A stretch of DNA of 57,708 nucleotides, from assembly GCF_022678645.1 (NCBI RefSeq), contig NZ_JALBWV010000058.1, positions 1 through 57,708 of the forward strand, in the 5' to 3' direction. Each line of letters starts with the position of its first letter. Position 1 is the first letter of the stretch. The position numbers and the translations under genes were made by a program. The notes under the pieces are model-generated. The model did no database searches, was not told the origin of the DNA, and saw only the letters and a program-made list of their open reading frames with translations. Below, one piece after another: positions 40,474-48,235 of this stretch. The DNA is from Saccharopolyspora soli (GTDB taxonomy: Bacteria; Actinomycetota; Actinomycetes; Mycobacteriales; Pseudonocardiaceae).

Positions 40474-41457
40474 ATGCGTGCGGTGGTGCTGGAGAAGTTC
40501 GGCGGCCCGCTGATGCTGCGGGAACTCGACCAGCCGGAGGCCGGGCCAGGTCAGGTGCTGGTCCGGATCGCGGCGAGCGGCGTGAACCCGCTGGACACGA
40601 AGATCGCGGCCGGGCAGGCCGCACACGCCAGGGTCCAGCCGCCCGCCGTGCTCGGTCTTGATCTCGCCGGCGTGGTGGAGGCGACCGGCGTGGGTGTCAC
40701 CGGTTTCACTCCTGGTGATGCCGTGTACGGGCTGACCGGCGGAGTCGGCGAGCTGCAGGGATCGCTCGCGGAGTACGCAGCGGTGGACGCCCGGCTGATC
40801 GCGCGCCAGCCCACGTCGCTGGATCAGCGGCAGGCGGCCGCGTTGCCACTGGCGGCGATCACGGCTTGGGAAGGACTGGTCGACCGGGCACGGGTGCGCT
40901 CGGGGTACAAGGTCCTCGTGCACGGTGGTGCCGGCGGCGTCGGCCACGTGGCGGTGCAGATCGCGCGGGCGTTCGGTGCTGACGTGTACGCCACGGAGTC
41001 GCCTCGAAAACTGGCCGTCGTCGAGCAGTTCGGTGCTACCCCCATCGACTTCACCGCGACCGCGGTCGAGCAGTACGTCGCCGAGCACACCGATGGCCAG
41101 GGGTTCGACGTGGTGTACGACACCGTCGGCGGGGCCGTGCTGGACGCGTCGTTCGCGGCGGTACGGAACTACACCGGGCACGTGGTCAGCTCCCTGGGGT
41201 GGGGCACCCACAGCATCGCGCCGCTGTCGTTCCGCGGCGCCACGTACTCGGGGGTCTTCACGCTGCTGCCGATGCTGTCGGGTCGCGGCCGGGAACACCA
41301 CGGCGACATCCTTCGCGAAGTCGCGAAACTCGTGCAGCAGGGCGCTATCACGCCGTTGCTCGACCCACGGCACTTCACGCTCGGCACCGTGGCCGACGCG
41401 CACACCGCGATCGGCGATCGCACCGCCACCGGCAAGATCACCGTCGACATCGGCTGA
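40474..41457 (+). CDS. NADP-dependent quinone oxidoreductase-like (zinc-free MDR)
   Basis: A 327-aa medium-chain reductase of the QOR group. It has the N-terminal GroES-like part (LEKFGGPLMLRELDQPEAGP; SGVNPLDTKIAAG) and a Rossmann domain with VHGGAGGVGHVAVQIARAFG. The zinc ligands of alcohol dehydrogenases are absent. It should reduce quinones or enones with NADPH. ATG 40474 has GAGGTGG 6-7 nt upstream and is better than the GTG at 40465. It is controlled with high likelihood by the divergent TetR protein. Confidence 0.88.
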   Translation: MRAVVLEKFGGPLMLRELDQPEAGPGQVLVRIAASGVNPLDTKIAAGQAAHARVQPPAVLGLDLAGVVEATGVGVTGFTPGDAVYGLTGGVGELQGSLAEYAAVDARLIARQPTSLDQRQAAALPLAAITAWEGLVDRARVRSGYKVLVHGGAGGVGHVAVQIARAFGADVYATESPRKLAVVEQFGATPIDFTATAVEQYVAEHTDGQGFDVVYDTVGGAVLDASFAAVRNYTGHVVSSLGWGTHSIAPLSFRGATYSGVFTLLPMLSGRGREHHGDILREVAKLVQQGAITPLLDPRHFTLGTVADAHTAIGDRTATGKITVDIG

Positions 41458-41953
41458 GCGGTACGGCAGAGCGTTACTGCGCGGCACACCAGCGGTCTGG
41501 ATCTGCCGGCTGTCTGGCCGTTCGTCGGGTAGCCGAACCACATCCGCCGTCCGAAGTCTGGTTTCGTGGTGGTGATGGGTACTGCCCAGCCCACTGTTCG
41601 ACCTGTGCGGACGAATTCTCGGCATCTCCGCACTGATGGTGACCGTTCTGCCCGCGCTGCCGCGTTCCTGTTCTCTTCCAACGTCATCGTCCTGCTCGCG
41701 GCACGAGCGCTGTCGAGGCCGGTTCAGTTAGCCGACCGGAGTGGACGGTGAGCGAAGTGTCGGGTTCCAGCGCCACCGAGCTTTCACGGTCCTCGCGCTA
41801 GCCGTGACCGTGCCGGTGCGTGGTCCAGGAATCGCGGAAACGGATTCGATTGGCGGCGAACGTGTTCGTAGATGATCGAGCCATTCCGCGACGGCACGAT
41901 TGGAATTGCCAGATGGGGCAGGCGTCTCCGGCGATCGTGTGCATTGCTATCGC
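41458..41953. other. Intergenic region without recognised gene
   Basis: About 500 bp between convergent genes. A plus-strand frame at 41566-41751 has no known motif and no ribosome binding site. The region shows no repeats apart from the hairpin that follows at 41954-42002. Confidence 0.4.
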
Positions 41954-42002
41954 GACTCGGTGACGGCGTCCCACGAGCTTCGGGAGGTGCCGTCACCGAG
42001 TC
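41954..42002 (-). terminator. 14-bp hairpin after the intact aldo/keto reductase
   Basis: Positions 41954-41967 and 41989-42002 form a perfect 14-bp stem with a 21-nt loop, 22 bp beyond the minus-strand stop codon. Confidence 0.75.
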
Positions 42003-42024
42003 GGAGCCAGTCTGCTGTCGCGTG

Positions 42025-42996
42025 CTAGAGCACGCCTTCCGGGGTGGCGCCCTCGATTGGGACGGCGTCGGCGACGATCGTGTTGATTCGTGCGAGGTCC
42101 TGTGCGTTCAGCTGCACGTCGGCGGCTGCGGCGCTGGACTCGATGTTGATTCTGCTGCGGGCGCCGACGATGGCGACGTGCACGCCGGGCTGGGCGAGGA
42201 CCCACGCGATGGCGAGCTGGCTGACGCTGATACCGCGCTCCGCGGCGAACTCTTCGAGTTCGCGCACGATGGCGAGGTTGCGGCGGAACTTCTCGCCGGT
42301 GAAGGCGGTTGCCCTGCTGCGCCAGTCGGTTTCCTCGAATGTGGTGTTCTCGTCGAACCGGCCGGTGAGCAGTCCGCTGGCGAGCGGGCTGTAGACGAGC
42401 ACGCCGATGTCGTGCGCGATGGTGTACGGCAGGATCTCGGCCTCGATCCCGCGTCGGAACAGGTGGTAGGGCGGCTGCAGGGTGTCCACGGGGCGGATCG
42501 CGGAGAATTCCGCCATCTGCTTGGCGTCGTAGTTGGACACTCCGGCGTATCGGATTTTTCCGGCCTCGACGAGCTCCTGGAGCGCGCTCGCGGTCTCTTC
42601 GGCCGGGACGGTTACGTCCGGCCAGTGGACCTGGTAGAGGTCGATGGTGTCGACGCCGAGGGCGCGCAGGCTGTCCTCGACGCCACGGCGCAGGTACGCC
42701 GCCGAGGCGTCGCGCCCACCGCGGTTGGGTCGGATGCCGCCCTTGGTCGCGATGACCACGCTGTCGCGGTCGCTGGTGATCTCGTGGCGCAGCGCCTTGC
42801 CCAGCAGGCGTTCCGACGCGCCGAAGCCGTAACCCTGGGCGGTGTCGAAGAAGTTGATGCCCAGATCACGCGCGTGGCGGATGGCGGCAACTGCGGCGTC
42901 CTCGTCGAAACCACCCCAGTCACCACCAAGTTGCCAGGTTCCGAATGCGATTCGGGAAACCTGCAGGCCGGTCCTACCGAGACTCGTCGTTCGCAT
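42025..42996 (-). CDS. Aldo/keto reductase
   Basis: A 323-aa TIM-barrel NADPH-dependent reductase. The catalytic tetrad is D51, Y56 (DTAQGYG), K85 (IATKGG) and H124 (YQVHWPD). The cofactor end motif GARSRINIESSAAA is complete. It reduces aldehydes or ketones; family members include YajO/YhdN-like general stress reductases. ATG 42996 gives the usual family start. It is followed by a hairpin and preceded, 46 bp upstream, by a second, different aldo/keto reductase on the same strand. A frameshifted copy of this gene lies at 8380-9256. Confidence 0.9.
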   Translation of the reverse strand: MRTTSLGRTGLQVSRIAFGTWQLGGDWGGFDEDAAVAAIRHARDLGINFFDTAQGYGFGASERLLGKALRHEITSDRDSVVIATKGGIRPNRGGRDASAAYLRRGVEDSLRALGVDTIDLYQVHWPDVTVPAEETASALQELVEAGKIRYAGVSNYDAKQMAEFSAIRPVDTLQPPYHLFRRGIEAEILPYTIAHDIGVLVYSPLASGLLTGRFDENTTFEETDWRSRATAFTGEKFRRNLAIVRELEEFAAERGISVSQLAIAWVLAQPGVHVAIVGARSRINIESSAAAADVQLNAQDLARINTIVADAVPIEGATPEGVL

Positions 42997-43042
42997 GTTC
43001 TTTGATCTTTCATTCGTCGGTCCGGACGGATTCGGGGCAGTG

Positions 43043-43903
43043 CTAGGCGGAATCCAGTTGGGCCAACTCGGTTTCGGACAGCTTCAGGTTCGCCGCGTTG
43101 ACCGAGTCGCGGATGCTCTCCGGGCGCGAAGCGCCCGGAATCGGGATGACAACGGGTGATTTGGCCAACATCCAGGCCAGGCAGACCTGCTGCGGGCTCA
43201 CCCCGTGGTCCCGTGCCACCTGTGCGAACACCGCGAATCGCGAGCCCAGCTCGCGGGCGCGGGCGATCCCGCCCAGCGGGCTCCACGGCAGGAACGCGAT
43301 GTCCATTTCCGTGCACAGATCGAGTTCCGGCTCGCTGGACCGGAAGGCAGGCGAGAACTGGTTCTGCACGCTGACCAGCCGGCCGCCGAGGATCTCATCG
43401 GCCTGCTGGATCTGGTCGGGGTTGGCGTTGGAGATGCCAGCGAACCGGATCTTGCCCTCGTCGAGGAGATCGCGGATCGCGCCGATCGACTCGGCGTAGG
43501 CAACGGCCGGGTCAGGTCGGTGGAACTGGTACAAGCCGATGGCGTCGACGCCGAGTCGCTTCAGCGATGCCTCGCAGGCCGCCTTGAGGTGCTCCGGCGA
43601 TCCGTCCAGGATCCACGAACCGTCGCCTGGGCGCAGGTGGCCACCCTTGGTCGCGACCACCACCTCCGAGCTGTCGCCGCCGAAACTGGCCAACGCGCGG
43701 GCGATCAGGGACTCGTTGTGCCCGACCTCGTCGGCGTCGCGGTGGTAGGCGTCGGCAGTGTCGATGAGGGTGACCCCGGCTTCCAGTGCTTCGTGGATAG
43801 TCGCGATCGAACGCTGCTCGTCGGGGCGTCCCTCGATCGACATCGGCATGCCGCCGAGCCCGATCGCGCTGACCCTGGTGTCACCGAGTTGGCGTGACTG
43901 CAT
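43043..43903 (-). CDS. Aldo/keto reductase
   Basis: A 286-aa reductase of another subgroup. The tetrad is D48, Y53 (LIDTADAYH), K86 (VATKGG) and H128 (YQFHRPD). The end motif PGASRPESIRDSV is intact. An upstream ATG at 43951 would add 16 residues, but GGAGGAA stands 7 nt before ATG 43903, which is the real start. Its start overlaps the end of a small minus-strand gene by 23 nt. It is divergent from a LysR regulator that may control it. Confidence 0.88.
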   Translation of the reverse strand: MQSRQLGDTRVSAIGLGGMPMSIEGRPDEQRSIATIHEALEAGVTLIDTADAYHRDADEVGHNESLIARALASFGGDSSEVVVATKGGHLRPGDGSWILDGSPEHLKAACEASLKRLGVDAIGLYQFHRPDPAVAYAESIGAIRDLLDEGKIRFAGISNANPDQIQQADEILGGRLVSVQNQFSPAFRSSEPELDLCTEMDIAFLPWSPLGGIARARELGSRFAVFAQVARDHGVSPQQVCLAWMLAKSPVVIPIPGASRPESIRDSVNAANLKLSETELAQLDSA

Positions 43904-44138
43904 GTGCGGTTCCTCCGTCGTCCGGTTCTCCATCGAAGTCTTGTGCGGCAATGGGGGAGTTGGGTGCGGAGCGCGGGATGCTGGTCGTCCTGATGATGCC
44001 GAGGACTTCGATCAGCTCGCTGAGCTCGATTTGCCCACCGCAAGCGACCGAGCACGCCCAGTGCTCCAGGTCGGCGGCGACTGCGGCGACCGCCAGTCTG
44101 CTGGCCTCGTCCACGCTCAGTTGAGGTGCGGGGTACAT
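43881..44138 (-). CDS. Small hypothetical protein (85 aa)
   Basis: Codon usage in this frame is as GC-rich at third positions as in neighbouring genes, and CGGAG precedes ATG 44138. The N-terminal half is helical (SVDEASRLAVAAVAADLEHW) with two Cys (ACSVAC); the rest is acidic and low-complexity. I know no family. It overlaps the start of the aldo/keto reductase by 23 nt, which suggests translational coupling. It is the first gene downstream of the divergent LysR promoter region. Confidence 0.5.
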   Translation of the reverse strand: MYPAPQLSVDEASRLAVAAVAADLEHWACSVACGGQIELSELIEVLGIIRTTSIPRSAPNSPIAAQDFDGEPDDGGTAHAVTPTR

Positions 44139-44255
44139 CGGCTCCGTTCCGCGAACATCGGGTTCCGTTGTTGCCGTGCACCCACCATCTCCCTACCCCC
44201 ACTCAGCAGTCCAACAGTAGAAACCGATGACAGCGAGCAGCTAGAGTTCTGAATC

Positions 44256-45137
44256 GTGGACCTGCGGCAACTCGAGCATTTCGTCACCGTGGCCGAGGAA
44301 CGGCACTTCACCCGGGCCGCCGAGCGCCTGTTCATCTCCCAGTCCGGGCTGTCGGCTTCCATCCGGGCCTTGGAGAAAGAGCTTGGCGCAGAGCTGTTCA
44401 TCCGCAACACGCGACGCGTGCACCTCACCGAAGCTGGGCAGGCGCTGCTGGAGGAGTCGCGCCACACCCTTGCTAGCGTCACGGCCGCTCGCGAGGCGGT
44501 CGCCGCCGTCCAGGGACTGCTGCGTGGTCGACTGCGCGTCGGCACCGAGCAGTGCCTGGGCGTGGTCGATGTCCCGGAGGAGCTCGCCCGCTTCCACGCT
44601 GTGCACCCGGGGGTGGAGCTGCTGGTGCAACAAGCCGGGTCGATGCACCTTCTCGAAGACCTGCGCGGCGGACTGCTCGACGTGGCCTTCATCGCCGGAT
44701 CCACCAACTGCCCGCCTGGCGTCACCTTGATCCAGCTGGCCAGCGAACCCATGACGCTGATCTGCCATCCGACGCACCGGCTCGCTGGCACCGGGTGCGT
44801 CGACTGGGAGGCGCTGACCGAGGAGTCCTTTGTGGATTTCCACCCAGACTGGGGCTCTCGGCAAGTCACCGACCACGCGTTCGCAGCGGCCCGGATCTCG
44901 CGTCACATCGCTTCCGAGGTCAACGATGTCCACACCCTTCTCGATCTCGTCGGCATGGGGCTGGGGGTGGCGATCGTACCCGGTCCTATTGCCCGCAAGA
45001 AGGCTGGCAAGCTGGCGAGCCTGACCCTCCCGACCGACGCGCCACGATGGGACGTCACGATCGCTGTTCCGGCCGGGACGCCCACCGCAGCCGCACGAAC
45101 CTTCCTCACCCCGATACGCCAGCGCTTCACAGCGTGA
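44256..45137 (+). CDS. LysR-family regulator
   Basis: A 293-aa LysR-type regulator. The N-terminal winged helix is LEHFVTVAEERHFTRAAERL, FISQSGLSASIRALEKELGA and FIRNTRRVHLTEAG. A linker helix and the periplasmic-binding-like effector domain follow (GRLRVGTEQCLGVVDVPEEL; LLDLVGMGLGVAIVPG). GTG 44256 is the start. It is divergent from the small gene and the two aldo/keto reductases, so it likely controls them and itself in the usual LysR manner. The ligand is unknown. Confidence 0.9.
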   Translation: MDLRQLEHFVTVAEERHFTRAAERLFISQSGLSASIRALEKELGAELFIRNTRRVHLTEAGQALLEESRHTLASVTAAREAVAAVQGLLRGRLRVGTEQCLGVVDVPEELARFHAVHPGVELLVQQAGSMHLLEDLRGGLLDVAFIAGSTNCPPGVTLIQLASEPMTLICHPTHRLAGTGCVDWEALTEESFVDFHPDWGSRQVTDHAFAAARISRHIASEVNDVHTLLDLVGMGLGVAIVPGPIARKKAGKLASLTLPTDAPRWDVTIAVPAGTPTAAARTFLTPIRQRFTA

Positions 45138-45314
45138 GCGAGCGACCCGCTGTCCCTGCCGCAAGGCCAACTTCCTGCGGAGAACACATGGGATTCCGGG
45201 CGACTGCCATAGTTACGGGCTGGCCGCAAAACGCCAACCAGAGTCTTGCGTTTGCCCCCGTCTGCGTGCCTGTCCGTCCATGTTGGAGCAGTGGAAGTGT
45301 CCATTCCAGGCCGG

Positions 45315-45352
45315 ACCCCGTGGGACAGCAGGTATCGGCTGTCCCACGGGGT
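45315..45352. terminator. 15-bp hairpin between convergent LysR and MFS genes
   Basis: ACCCCGTGGGACAGC (45315-45329) and GCTGTCCCACGGGGT (45338-45352) pair perfectly with an 8-nt loop. It lies between the LysR stop (45137) and the MFS stop (45383) and can serve both strands. Confidence 0.85.
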
Positions 45353-45382
45353 TCGGTGCCGGACGCAGTGCGCGGTACGACG

Positions 45383-46618
45383 TCAGCTGGTGACCACATC
45401 CGAGGTGGTCGGCAAGGTGTTGGGAGTTTCCTCGACCAGTCGGTCGTTCGGCAGCGGGATCATGGTCAACGCGGACACCACGAAGAAACCGCCGCACAGG
45501 ATCAGACCCGTAACCAGACCGTACCCGCCGGCGATCCCGCCCAAGGCCAGGGGAGCGAACGCGGAAGCGCCTCGTCCTACGTTGAAGCAGAACCCCGCAC
45601 CGCTGGCCCGGACGCGGGTGGGGAACAGACCACCGAGGTAGGCACCGAAGAGAGCACCGAATGAGGCGACGAAAGCGAACAGCGGACCGATCCACATCAG
45701 CAAGACCTCGTTTCGGGTGACCACGTAGATCGGCAGGATCAGGGCTGAGGCCAGCAGGGTCAGCATCAGGGTCGATTTGCGGCCGATCTTGTCAGCCACG
45801 AACCCGAACACGTTGTACCCCACGAACATCGCCGCGTTGTTCGCGGCGACCAGCAGCGCGACGACGTTGATGTCGAGACCGCGGTCGGCCAGGAAGGTCG
45901 GCAGCCAGGTGTTGACGCCCCAGAATCCGACCTGGGCCAGGGCCACCACGATGGTTCCGATCACGGTCAGTTTCACCAACCCCGGTCGGAAGATCTCGCC
46001 GATCCCGACCGAAGCGCGCTTGCCATCGGTCACCGGTCGTGCCCGACGTTGCTCCAGCCAACGAGGCGATTCCTCAATCGTGAAGATGACGGCCACGACC
46101 GGAATCACCACCGCGACGCCGAGCACGAGGAACATGAGGTGCCAATCGGGCAGCAGCAGCGATCCGGCCAGGGACGCGAGCACCCCGCCAGCCGGGAACG
46201 CGGCGATCACGAACGCGACCGCGCGGGCTCCTTGCGCTTTCGGCCAAGTTTCCACGACCAGCGTTGATACCGCGCTCCACACCCCGCCCAAGCCGAAACC
46301 AGCGATGAACCGCAATGCGAGGAAGAGCCAGAAACTGGTGGTCACGGACAGCAGCGCGGTGAAGACACCGAAAACGACCAGCGAGATCAACAACGCGGGC
46401 TTGCGCCCGTAGTTGTCGGCGAACCAGCCGGAACCCAGGCTGCTGATGCCGATGCCCAGCAACGTCATGGTCGCCAGCCAGCCGCCTTGAACTGGGCTGA
46501 GATGCAGATCCGCGCGGATGGTGGGCAGCGCTACCGTCAAGGCCACGAGCTCTACGGCGTCGAAGGTGTACGCGAGAAAGCACGTCCCTAGGACTGTCCA
46601 TTTAGTACGGTTCGTCAT
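45383..46618 (-). CDS. MFS transporter (sugar/aromatic-acid symporter type)
   Basis: A 411-aa protein with 12 transmembrane helices. Signature loops are GSGWFADNYGRKPAL (loop 2-3), LRFIAGFGLGGVWSAVSTLV and ESPRWLEQRR, and the second-half repeat GFVADKIGRKSTLML. These place it among the sugar-porter/AAHS-like major facilitators. The promoter carries a perfect TGCAACCGGTTGCA palindrome and a second partial one. The same boxes precede the LacI gene of locus B. It is therefore the probable uptake system for the locus B substrate, under control of that LacI protein. Confidence 0.87.
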   Translation of the reverse strand: MTNRTKWTVLGTCFLAYTFDAVELVALTVALPTIRADLHLSPVQGGWLATMTLLGIGISSLGSGWFADNYGRKPALLISLVVFGVFTALLSVTTSFWLFLALRFIAGFGLGGVWSAVSTLVVETWPKAQGARAVAFVIAAFPAGGVLASLAGSLLLPDWHLMFLVLGVAVVIPVVAVIFTIEESPRWLEQRRARPVTDGKRASVGIGEIFRPGLVKLTVIGTIVVALAQVGFWGVNTWLPTFLADRGLDINVVALLVAANNAAMFVGYNVFGFVADKIGRKSTLMLTLLASALILPIYVVTRNEVLLMWIGPLFAFVASFGALFGAYLGGLFPTRVRASGAGFCFNVGRGASAFAPLALGGIAGGYGLVTGLILCGGFFVVSALTMIPLPNDRLVEETPNTLPTTSDVVTS

Positions 46619-46764
46619 GTTGGCTCCAGCTCGCTTCGTTGCGACGTGTGCCTCGTGGCACGGGTTCTCGTCGAGCCGGTTGCGGTGGCGGGGAGTACGT
46701 CAGTGGCACTGCGGGGCAGAGCGGGCCGCGCGTAACAAATCTCGAATCCTACCGAGAGCCGACC

Positions 46765-46778
46765 TGCAACCGGTTGCA
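46765..46778. promoter_or_regulatory. LacI-type operator TGCAACCGGTTGCA
   Basis: Perfect 14-bp palindrome with central CG, 147 bp upstream of the minus-strand MFS start. The same or near-same box is found in front of the LacI gene (52733, 52813). The surrounding stretch 46619-46931 contains no gene. Confidence 0.7.
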
Positions 46779-46864
46779 ACCTTGCTGGTAAGTTGTCGCG
46801 TTGTCAAGCTGCTGGTTTTTGCGGAACGCCCAGGGTGGCAGAAAGAGTGGAGACAAGAGCTAAC

Positions 46865-46878
46865 TGCAACCGGTTGTC
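46865..46878. promoter_or_regulatory. Second LacI-type operator half (TGCAACCGGTTGTC)
   Basis: Matches the palindrome at 46765 in its first 12 bases, exactly 100 bp away, close to a multiple of the helical repeat. A pair of sites at this distance could allow DNA looping by a tetrameric or paired LacI protein. Confidence 0.6.
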
Positions 46879-46931
46879 GCTGCCTGTGCAATGCGACGCG
46901 ACACCGTATCCGCTGGCCGCCGTGCTCGGAG

Positions 46932-47603
46932 TTACCGAACCTGGAACACCTCTGGGTGGCGGTCGAGTTCGATGCGGGTGCGGCGGATGTGCAGTTCCAA
47001 GATCCGCTGGGCGGAATTATGGTCGCGATCGTGCAGCGCCTCGATCAGCAGCCGGTGTTCGGAGTCGATGATCCAGCGACGCGGTGTCCAGGTCAGCCGG
47101 GTGAACGCCCGCCGGTAGTGCTGGGTGGTGTCCCACAGCCGCGCGACGATCGACGCGAGCCCCTCGGCGCGGTGGTGTCGGTAGCTGGCCCAATGCAGCT
47201 GCCGGTCCAGCACCAGGAACGCCTCGACGTCGTCGGTCCGCTCGATTCGGTCCTGGATCCCGGCCAGCTCCGCGATGTCGTTTTCGGACAGTCGTGGCGC
47301 GGATTCGGCCAGCAGCAACGGTTCCAGCCGCTCGCGGATCTGGTAGTTCAGCCCGCACTCGCGCATGTCCATCTGGGTAACCCAGGCGCCTTGATTCGCA
47401 CGCATCGTGACCAATCCCCGTGATTGGAGGATGCGCAGCCCCTCGCGGACCGGGATGCGGCTGGTGTTGAGCTCTTCGGCGAGCTCGTCCTGGATGATGC
47501 GGGTCCCGGGGGGGAGCTTCCCGGACAGGATCTGCTCCCGCAGGTGGTCGGCGACGCGCTGACTGGCCACCGTGGATGGCGGGGCGCCGTTGGTATCGGC
47601 CAC
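46932..47603 (-). CDS. GntR-family regulator, FCD subgroup (locus B)
   Basis: A 223-aa regulator. The winged helix is PPGTRIIQDELAEELNTSRI with PVREGLRILQSRGLV, and the FCD domain includes YQIRERLEPLLLAESAP, LDRQLHWASYRHHRAEG and EHRLLIEALHDRD. I chose GTG 47603, since AGGAGG stands 5 nt upstream; a GTG at 47609 is too close to it. It lies 15 bp behind the VOC gene on the same strand, so VOC and regulator form a unit divergent from E1-E2. It is the best candidate to bind the paired TGGATCCA boxes in both loci. Confidence 0.88.
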   Translation of the reverse strand: MADTNGAPPSTVASQRVADHLREQILSGKLPPGTRIIQDELAEELNTSRIPVREGLRILQSRGLVTMRANQGAWVTQMDMRECGLNYQIRERLEPLLLAESAPRLSENDIAELAGIQDRIERTDDVEAFLVLDRQLHWASYRHHRAEGLASIVARLWDTTQHYRRAFTRLTWTPRRWIIDSEHRLLIEALHDRDHNSAQRILELHIRRTRIELDRHPEVFQVR

Positions 47604-47618
47604 TGCCACCTCCTGTCC

Positions 47619-48122
47619 TCAACCGAAGGCTTCCGGGGTGCGGTGGAACGCCTTTCCCCGCGGATAGGACACTAGCTCACACTGCAGACCCCACGGAGCG
47701 AGGAAGTAGACCCACCGCTGGCCCTCGTGCGGTCCCCGGCTGGCCGTCGGTTTGCCCAGCACCCGCAGGCCACGCCGGTGCAGGTCGGCGACCGCGGCGT
47801 CGAGGTCTTCGACGTACAGCGCGATGTGGTGACCGCCGACGTCGCTGTTGCTCGGTGGCTCGGTGCGCTGATCGGGCGCTTGGTATTCGAAGACTTCGAG
47901 GATCGCCTGGCCGCCGAGTCGGAAGAACTGGATGCGCGGCGCGACCGCCCGGTCGGCCACGTTGAGGTGCTCGCTCATCCAGCGGCCTTCGTCGTCGCGC
48001 AGCGGCCCCAGCGTGTACAGGTACTCGCAGCCGAGCACATCGACGAAGAACTGCCGGGCCTGATCCAGGTCCGGGACGGTGATGCCGAAATGGTCGACGC
48101 GGGTCACTCCCGGGATGGACAT
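47619..48122 (-). CDS. VOC-superfamily protein (glyoxalase/extradiol dioxygenase-like), locus B
   Basis: A 167-aa protein with two beta-alpha-beta-beta-beta modules. VDHFGITVPDLDQARQFFVD starts the first module and HHIALYVEDLDAAVADLHRR the second. Probable metal ligands are H11 in the first module, H in GGHHIALYV and a late Glu in LQCELVSYP. Members isomerise, cleave or epimerise small metabolites (glyoxalase I, methylmalonyl-CoA epimerase, dioxygenases). The ATG at 48122 is 9 bp from the first TGGATCCA-containing box. A deleted vestige of the same gene stands at the same place in locus A. Function in the pathway is unknown. Confidence 0.85.
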   Translation of the reverse strand: MSIPGVTRVDHFGITVPDLDQARQFFVDVLGCEYLYTLGPLRDDEGRWMSEHLNVADRAVAPRIQFFRLGGQAILEVFEYQAPDQRTEPPSNSDVGGHHIALYVEDLDAAVADLHRRGLRVLGKPTASRGPHEGQRWVYFLAPWGLQCELVSYPRGKAFHRTPEAFG

Positions 48123-48131
48123 CTAGCCTCC

Positions 48132-48206
48132 AATGGATCCAATCGGTCTTGCAACTCTGCACAATAGTAGGCATAGTCTACGTACGACGGTCCGATTGGA
48201 TCCATT
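48132..48206. promoter_or_regulatory. Divergent control region with paired TGGATCCA operators (locus B)
   Basis: AATGGATCCAAT (48132-48143) and its exact reverse complement ATTGGATCCATT (48195-48206) flank the region between the VOC start (48122) and E1 start (48236). Centres are 63 bp apart, six helical turns. The same arrangement remains in locus A at 36180-36251. Such palindromes fit a GntR-FCD protein; the regulator at 46932-47603 is the natural candidate. Confidence 0.75.
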
Positions 48207-48235
48207 TATTGAGAGGTCGTCTTTGAGGAGCATCG

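Noticed and set aside
41566..41751. 61-codon plus-strand frame in the gap before the aldo/keto reductase terminator
   Set aside because: One weak hydrophobic stretch but no start signal or family resemblance.
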